Positions 5,421-9,711 of a DNA stretch of 9,711 nt are shown here, piece after piece. How positions within the stretch are numbered: the first letter of the stretch is position 1; each line of letters starts with the position of its first letter. Where the stretch lies: positions 1 through 9,711 of the forward strand of contig JAUXDO010000040.1 in the NCBI GenBank assembly GCA_030618315.1. The letters are read 5' to 3'. The position numbers were made by a program, and so were the translations under genes. The stretch is from Candidatus Peregrinibacteria bacterium. GTDB taxonomy: Bacteria; Patescibacteriota; Gracilibacteria; UM-FILTER-43-11. Below the pieces are notes generated by a model. The model searched no databases. It was not told the DNA's origin and saw nothing but the letters and a program-made list of their open reading frames with translations.

Positions 5421-6380
5421 TCATTCAACGACTTTCCATCTAATCTCCTTTTCAAGATGCCCGGATAATGTAAAACCAGCCGCTTTAGTGTGACCGCCTC
5501 CACCATAATTACCCGCTATTTCAGCGACATCAACCTCATCTCTAAGAGTTCGAAGAGAGCCCTTGACCTTACCATCTCTTTCGGTAAGAATCACGCTATA
5601 AGTCGCATTGGGGACAGAATTAACGTAATCCACAGCACCTGTCATTTCCGAATAATCAGCACCTGTGTCCTCAAAATCCTTTTTAGTTACAATCGACATA
5701 GATACACCTTCGTCAGTCTGATAGGTGTTTTTCATAACCCTTCCCCATAAACGCATAGTGGATATTTTAGTCGTATTAAAGATTTCTTTAGAAATCCCTC
5801 TTAAATTCGCCCCCTTAGCAAGCAATCTGGCAGCTATTATCATTGTTTCAGAATCGGTATTCGAGTGCATAAAACTACCTGTATCAGTATAAATTCCTGT
5901 AAGCAGATTCGTAGCAGCATGGCGATCTAGGGGTAAATCTAAAGCAGTAATAAGTTCATAAAGGATTGCGGTTGTAGAAGCGGCATTAGTTACAACAATA
6001 TTATATCTTCCATAAAAATTATTAGATGGATGATGATCAATATTCACTACTTCAAGCGTTTTATCAAAAAGCTCAGGATGACTTTCGTTTAAACCTGTCA
6101 AATGAGTGGCACCGGCATCTAAAATAAATATCGCATCGTAGTTAAGGTGGGTAATTTCGGTTTTAACAACCTCAATATTCGGCATAAACGAAAAATCCGG
6201 AGGAGGCGAATCAAAACAAATAACTTCCGGGCTCTTGCTCATATTTTTAAAGATCTGATACATAGCCAAAGCAGACCCCATAGTATCTCCATCGGGAGAT
6301 TTATGTGGAATAATTAATATTTGATTTGATTTCTCAATCAATTGCCCGATTTTAGCAATTTCATTTTGATCTAACATCAT
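5421..6380 (-). CDS. nrnA: DHH-family nanoRNase / pAp phosphatase NrnA
   Basis: A 319-residue DHH-DHHA1 phosphoesterase, a normal length for NrnA. This family degrades 2-5 nt RNA fragments to mononucleotides and can also dephosphorylate 3'-phosphoadenosine 5'-phosphate. The catalytic metal ligands are in place: HKSPDGD (26-32), Asp88 in ILDAGA, the DHH motif at 115-117 in NIDHHPSN, and Asp166 in GIYTDTGSF. The C-terminal DHHA1 domain, which binds the substrate, contains GGGGHTKAAGF (293-303). The protein is cytoplasmic. It begins with two Met codons; 6380 is used here and 6377 is equally possible, as there is no Shine-Dalgarno to decide. It is divergent from fmt and lies upstream of the receiver-methyltransferase gene, which has its own promoter. 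A pure oligoribonuclease role and a dual role cannot be told apart from sequence. Confidence 0.93.
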   Translation of the reverse strand: MMLDQNEIAKIGQLIEKSNQILIIPHKSPDGDTMGSALAMYQIFKNMSKSPEVICFDSPPPDFSFMPNIEVVKTEITHLNYDAIFILDAGATHLTGLNESHPELFDKTLEVVNIDHHPSNNFYGRYNIVVTNAASTTAILYELITALDLPLDRHAATNLLTGIYTDTGSFMHSNTDSETMIIAARLLAKGANLRGISKEIFNTTKISTMRLWGRVMKNTYQTDEGVSMSIVTKKDFEDTGADYSEMTGAVDYVNSVPNATYSVILTERDGKVKGSLRTLRDEVDVAEIAGNYGGGGHTKAAGFTLSGHLEKEIRWKVVE

Positions 6381-6437
6381 TTTATTTTTATTTGGAGGTG
6401 CTTTTTAAATGATAAATTTATATGTTTTTAAGAGTTA

Positions 6438-6466
6438 ATGATATTAAATTAATTAGTGATTATCAA
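6438..6466 (-). promoter_or_regulatory. Promoter for nrnA
   Basis: On the minus strand TTGATA (6466-6461), 17 bases, then TATCAT (6443-6438). Each hexamer is one base from consensus. The predicted start is near 6431, giving a leader of about 50 nt with no Shine-Dalgarno before the nrnA ATG. Confidence 0.5.
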
Positions 6467-6517
6467 CGATTTGAAGTAGTGTGTTTTGCACATTTGTTAT
6501 CCAATCAATTAAATAGC

Positions 6518-6570
6518 TTTTACCAATTGACCTCCGATTAATTAAGTCTATTGGAAGTCAATTGGAAAAA
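6518..6570. repeat. 18-bp inverted repeat upstream of fmt
   Basis: Arms 6518-6535 and 6553-6570 are complementary at 16 of 18 positions (mismatches 6522/6566 and 6532/6556) around a 17-base loop. Each arm contains the self-complementary CAATTG. There is no T-run after it on either strand, so it is not a terminator. Its place 20-72 bases before fmt suggests an operator or a structured leader. I found no good -35/-10 pair for fmt. The best candidate, TTGCAC (6486-6491) with TTAAAT (6509-6514), is weak but would put this repeat inside the transcript. Confidence 0.6.
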
Positions 6571-6589
6571 ATGGTAACGTTATGTTGTT

Positions 6590-7537
6590 ATGAATCAAAT
6601 CAAAATAATCTTCGCAGGAACAGCAGAAATTGCATCATCACTACTTCATTCGCTTGCAAAAGATGACAGATTTGATGTGTGCCTTGTTGTAACTCAAGTG
6701 GATAAACCAGCTGGAAGAAAAATGGAGCTATCCCCTTCCCCTGTTAAAATAATTGCCGAGGAATTAAATCTTAAAATTTATCAGCCACAAGATATAAACT
6801 CATCCGAAAGCATTAATTTAATAAAAGGAAATAATCCGACAGCTATACTAGTTATGGCATACGGTCAGATTTTCAGCAAAGAGGTTTTAATTATCGCAAA
6901 AAACGGATGCATAAATGTTCATGCTTCGATTCTACCAAAATATAGAGGAGCCTCACCTATTCAATGTGCTATTGGAAATCTAGAAAAAGAAACCGGTATA
7001 AGTTTAATGAGAATGGATGAAAAAATGGACGAAGGAGATGTATATAGCCAGTTTTCAATACCAATTGAAGCTGATGACAATTCAGTAACTCTTGAAACAA
7101 AACTCGCCCATCTTACTTCTCAGAGAATCCCCGATGCACTTTATGTAGCTTTAAACGGTAACACAAAGCCAATTCCTCAGGACGACTCAAGATCTACTTA
7201 CTGTCATAAAATCACCAAAACAGACGGTCTGATTGACTGGAATGAGGATGCTAAACAAATTGAAGCAAGAATCAGGGCTTTTACAGGTTGGCCTGGTACA
7301 TATACATTTTTTAACGGAAAAAGTCTAAAAATCATTGAAGGCAGATATCAGGAAATGGAAAGTAAAAATGAGCCTGGAACTGTATTTAAAGCCGATAGTT
7401 CGGTAGCAATAACATCAAAAAATGGAGTGATTCTGCCAACTCACGTACAAATGGAAGGAAAAAAGGTTCAAAACATTAATGATTTCATCAACGGAAATCC
7501 TGATTTTATCAACTCCAAATTAACCGCTACCCCTTAA
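6590..7537 (+). CDS. fmt: Methionyl-tRNA formyltransferase
   Basis: A 315-residue enzyme that transfers a formyl group from 10-formyl-tetrahydrofolate to the Met on initiator tRNA in the cytoplasm. The N-terminal Rossmann domain opens with KIIFAGTAEIA (5-15). The tRNA acceptor-binding loop region is VDKPAGRKMELSPSPVK (37-53). Catalytic Asn109 and His111 are in INVHASILPKYRGASP, and catalytic Asp147 is in MDEKMDEGD. Many family members have Thr next to that Asp, where this one has Glu148. The C-terminal OB-fold domain covers about residues 205-315 (GLIDWNEDAKQIEARIRAF, GWPGTY). Length and motifs are complete. def, a frequent neighbour in other bacteria, is not here. The ATG at 6590 immediately precedes the first strand of the fold, so it is the natural start, although no Shine-Dalgarno is present. 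The stop codon overlaps the -35 of the clpC promoter. Confidence 0.96.
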   Translation: MNQIKIIFAGTAEIASSLLHSLAKDDRFDVCLVVTQVDKPAGRKMELSPSPVKIIAEELNLKIYQPQDINSSESINLIKGNNPTAILVMAYGQIFSKEVLIIAKNGCINVHASILPKYRGASPIQCAIGNLEKETGISLMRMDEKMDEGDVYSQFSIPIEADDNSVTLETKLAHLTSQRIPDALYVALNGNTKPIPQDDSRSTYCHKITKTDGLIDWNEDAKQIEARIRAFTGWPGTYTFFNGKSLKIIEGRYQEMESKNEPGTVFKADSSVAITSKNGVILPTHVQMEGKKVQNINDFINGNPDFINSKLTATP

Positions 7538-7562
7538 CATTTCTCCCTTTTTACGGTATAAT
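7534..7562 (+). promoter_or_regulatory. Strong vegetative promoter for clpC
   Basis: TTAACA (7534-7539), 17 bases, then a perfect TATAAT (7557-7562). The -35 overlaps the stop codon of fmt (7535-7537). The predicted start near 7569 makes a leader of about 53 nt that consists almost only of heptamer array C. No CIRCE-type element is seen, so the sequence shows no heat-shock repressor site of that kind. Confidence 0.65.
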
Positions 7563-7569
7563 GATAAAG

Positions 7570-7618
7570 AAATCAGAAATGAAAAATGATAAATGTTAAA
7601 TAATAAATAATAAATAAA
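7570..7618. repeat. AAATNNN heptamer array C, seven units
   Basis: Seven in-phase heptamers: AAATCAG, AAATGAA, AAATGAT, AAATGTT, AAATAAT, AAATAAT, AAATAAA. Unit number and total length (49 bases) equal those of array B. It ends 3 bases before the clpC ATG and takes the place where a ribosome binding site would be. Confidence 0.85.
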
Positions 7619-7621
7619 AAT

Positions 7622-9711
7622 ATGTCCCCTTTTGAAAGATTTACGCCAAACGCAAAACAAGCCCTAAGCATTGCTGAGGAGGAATCCCGCAAGCATGGTT
7701 TGCCATACATTGGCAGTGAGCATCTATTAATCGGCCTTTTAAGCAATCCAAGGTCACTTGCTTTCTCTATACTTACAGGAGCTGGAGTATCACTTGAAAA
7801 TGTTCGGATGATTCTGAACTCAGCTGCAAATCAGGAACCTGAGGCAAAGAATGTCCAGCATGGACTGTCTTCTTATCTGACATCGATTATTGAACAATCT
7901 GTAAAAGTTGCTCATAAATACAATCACCCATTTATCGGAACCGAGCATCTTCTTTATTCAATGGTCTCTCAGGGGAAATGTGCGGCAACTGTTATTCTGG
8001 AAAATATGGAGGTTAATCCAGACGACTTTCAAACTCAAATAGAAGAAATGTTTGATCAAATGGCAAATGCACGAAATAAAGATAGTCAGCAAATCAATAC
8101 ATCTCTTGATAAATTTCTTCAGGGTCTGCAAGGTGTAATATTTGCACCGGGGGAAGACACTGACTATGGCGATGCATTTAAACATAAAGGAGGAATGCCT
8201 CCGGGAATGCCACAAGGGATGCCAGGAATGACTGGTGCACCGGGTATGGCACCCATGAAGGGGCAAAAAGGGAAGAAAAGCAAAACTCCCGCATTGGATT
8301 TTTTCACCACAAATCTAAATGAAAAATACAGAAAAGGTGAATTGGATCCGATTATAGGAAGAGAAGAAGAAATTGAGCGGATGATTCATATTCTTAATCG
8401 TAAGACCAAAAATAATCCTGTGATTATTGGTGAATCCGGTGTAGGTAAAACAGCTATTGTTGAAGGACTAGCCCAGGAAATCGTTAAAGAAAAGGTGCCA
8501 GACTCATTAGCCAGTAAAAAGATTTTGTCACTTTCCTTAAGTGACGTCATTGCAGGAACAAAATATAGAGGTGAATTTGAAGAGAGGATGAAAAATATTA
8601 TTGATGAAGCGGCAAAGGTTGAGAATGAGATCATTCTATTTATCGATGAAATCCATACACTGACAGGAACCGGTTCTGCAGAAGGAAGTATGGACGCTGC
8701 AAATCTGCTTAAACCGGCTCTGTCACGCGGACATTTGCAGATAATCGGTGCAACAACAACAGATGAATACCGTAAGAATATTGAAAAAGACAAAGCTCTT
8801 GAAAGACGCTTTCAATCAATCATGGCCGAGGAACCAAGCAATGATGATTGTATTACAATTCTAAAAGGATTAAGACCTACGTATGAAAAATTCCACAATC
8901 TAAAAATTTCAGACGAAGCGATTAATGCCGCAGTTCTTCTTTCAAAAAGATACTTAACTGAAAGATTTTTACCGGATAAGGCTATTGATTTAATCGATGA
9001 AGCTTCAGCATTAAAAGGCTCACGTTCAAAGGGTACTTCACCGAAAATTCAGGAGAAAAAAGAAGAAATCAATAAAATCGAAAAACAAATTGAAAAGCAT
9101 GTAATGAATCAGGAGTATGAAAAAGCTTCAACATTCAAAGAAAAAAAGGAAGTGATGCTAAAGGAAATCGATGATATAAAAATTTCCAGTCAAAAGAAAA
9201 TCAAACAAGATAAAATAGATGAAAATGATATCGCAAAAGTAATAGGTAAAATGACAGGAATCCCTGTTACAAAAATTGTTAAAGATGAAGGTAAAAAACT
9301 TGCACATCTTGAGGATGTAATTCAGAAATTCATCATCGGACAGACTGAAGCAGTTCATGAAATATCAAAATCCATCAGAAGGTCCCGCGTTGGAATAGCC
9401 TCCCCTAACCGCCCAATCGGTTCATTTATATTCCTTGGGCCTACAGGTGTTGGTAAAACGGAACTTGTCAAAACAATAGCACGTGAAGTCTATAACAATC
9501 CGGATGCACTCATTAAAATTGATATGAGTGAATTTATGGAAAAACACAATGTATCAAGACTTGTTGGTGCTTCAGCCGGTTATGTAGGCTACGAAGAAGG
9601 AGGACAGCTAACTGAAATGGTTCGCAGAAAACCTTATTCTGTAGTGTTATTTGATGAAATTGAAAAAGCTCATCCTGAATTCTTCAATATTCTGCTACAA
9701 GTATTGGAAGA
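7622..9711 (+). CDS. clpC: ClpC-type ATPase subunit of the Clp protease (3' end cut by window)
   Basis: The first 696 codons are open to the right edge; the ClpC family is about 810-850 residues, so the end of D2 is missing. Two Clp-N repeats (about 4-65 and 80-145, SEHLLIGLL and TEHLLYSMV) bind adaptors or substrates. A Gly/Met/Pro-rich linker (190-221) follows. Domain D1 has Walker A GESGVGKT (270-277), Walker B FIDE (340-343) and the ALERRF stretch with the arginine finger. The middle domain has a UVR-like helix pair (about 488-515). D2 has Walker A GPTGVGKT (606-613) and Walker B LFDE (676-679). The protein unfolds substrates and threads them into ClpP in the cytoplasm. Which of ClpC and other two-ring Clp members it is rests on the UVR-type short middle domain, unlike the long ClpB coiled coil. 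Its own promoter lies at the end of fmt. Confidence 0.93.
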   Translation, partial: MSPFERFTPNAKQALSIAEEESRKHGLPYIGSEHLLIGLLSNPRSLAFSILTGAGVSLENVRMILNSAANQEPEAKNVQHGLSSYLTSIIEQSVKVAHKYNHPFIGTEHLLYSMVSQGKCAATVILENMEVNPDDFQTQIEEMFDQMANARNKDSQQINTSLDKFLQGLQGVIFAPGEDTDYGDAFKHKGGMPPGMPQGMPGMTGAPGMAPMKGQKGKKSKTPALDFFTTNLNEKYRKGELDPIIGREEEIERMIHILNRKTKNNPVIIGESGVGKTAIVEGLAQEIVKEKVPDSLASKKILSLSLSDVIAGTKYRGEFEERMKNIIDEAAKVENEIILFIDEIHTLTGTGSAEGSMDAANLLKPALSRGHLQIIGATTTDEYRKNIEKDKALERRFQSIMAEEPSNDDCITILKGLRPTYEKFHNLKISDEAINAAVLLSKRYLTERFLPDKAIDLIDEASALKGSRSKGTSPKIQEKKEEINKIEKQIEKHVMNQEYEKASTFKEKKEVMLKEIDDIKISSQKKIKQDKIDENDIAKVIGKMTGIPVTKIVKDEGKKLAHLEDVIQKFIIGQTEAVHEISKSIRRSRVGIASPNRPIGSFIFLGPTGVGKTELVKTIAREVYNNPDALIKIDMSEFMEKHNVSRLVGASAGYVGYEEGGQLTEMVRRKPYSVVLFDEIEKAHPEFFNILLQVLE

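Noticed and set aside
5490..5750. Plus-strand frame inside nrnA
   Set aside because: Antisense to a highly conserved DHH/DHHA1 coding region.
7534..7621. CIRCE-type heat-shock operator in front of clpC
   Set aside because: No TTAGCACTC-N9-GAGTGCTAA or close variant is present in the leader or promoter.
7958..9358. Three minus-strand frames (7958-8266, 8386-8793, 9158-9358)
   Set aside because: All are antisense to clpC, whose frame is open across the entire stretch and carries both ATPase modules.

Overview
This window is about 9.7 kb of AT-rich bacterial chromosome. Every gene uses ATG starts and TAA/TAG/TGA stops that fit the standard bacterial code. The tRNA gene carries an encoded CCA. 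None of the seven protein starts has a recognisable Shine-Dalgarno sequence; all sit behind A/T-rich leaders. Several recognisable -35/-10 promoters are present. Low GC, a TrmB-type regulator, a PDZ-less HtrA protease and heptanucleotide spacer arrays suggest an uncultured lineage, possibly Patescibacteria/CPR. This placement is a guess: no marker gene here fixes the phylum.

Layout from left to right. Bases 1-316 hold no gene but contain an elaborate inverted arrangement of 9-10 nt repeats with nested hairpins. A complete tRNA-Leu(GAG) (317-407, +) follows. It meets tail to tail an S1C (HtrA/Deg-like) membrane-anchored serine protease without a PDZ domain (416-1249, -). Upstream of the protease on the same strand is a soluble histidine-kinase-like protein that looks catalytically dead (1358-2089, -). 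A 279-nt divergent intergenic region with promoter-like elements on both strands and a probable attenuator or small-RNA terminator separates it from a TrmB-family regulator (2369-3133, +). Converging on the regulator, only 5 bp away, is a 707-residue protein with two receiver domains fused to a class I SAM-dependent methyltransferase (3139-5262, -). Upstream of that on the same strand is the DHH-family phosphoesterase NrnA (5421-6380, -). Divergent from NrnA are methionyl-tRNA formyltransferase fmt (6590-7537, +) and the Clp ATPase clpC (7622 to the right edge, +, incomplete).

The right part (nrnA, fmt, clpC) is housekeeping: nanoRNA/pAp turnover, initiator tRNA formylation and regulated proteolysis. 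The centre is unusual. A kinase-like protein with Tyr in place of the phospho-acceptor His, a dual-receiver methyltransferase and a TrmB regulator lie together. I infer, but cannot show, that they form a signalling cassette. The PDZ-less protease next door could be an output or simply a neighbour.

The spacing DNA has its own signature. Each of the three same-direction protein-gene junctions (kinase-like to protease, nrnA to methyltransferase, fmt to clpC) carries an in-phase array of AAATNNN heptamers. Such arrays are absent from the convergent junctions and the divergent regions, apart from a two-unit trace upstream of nrnA.
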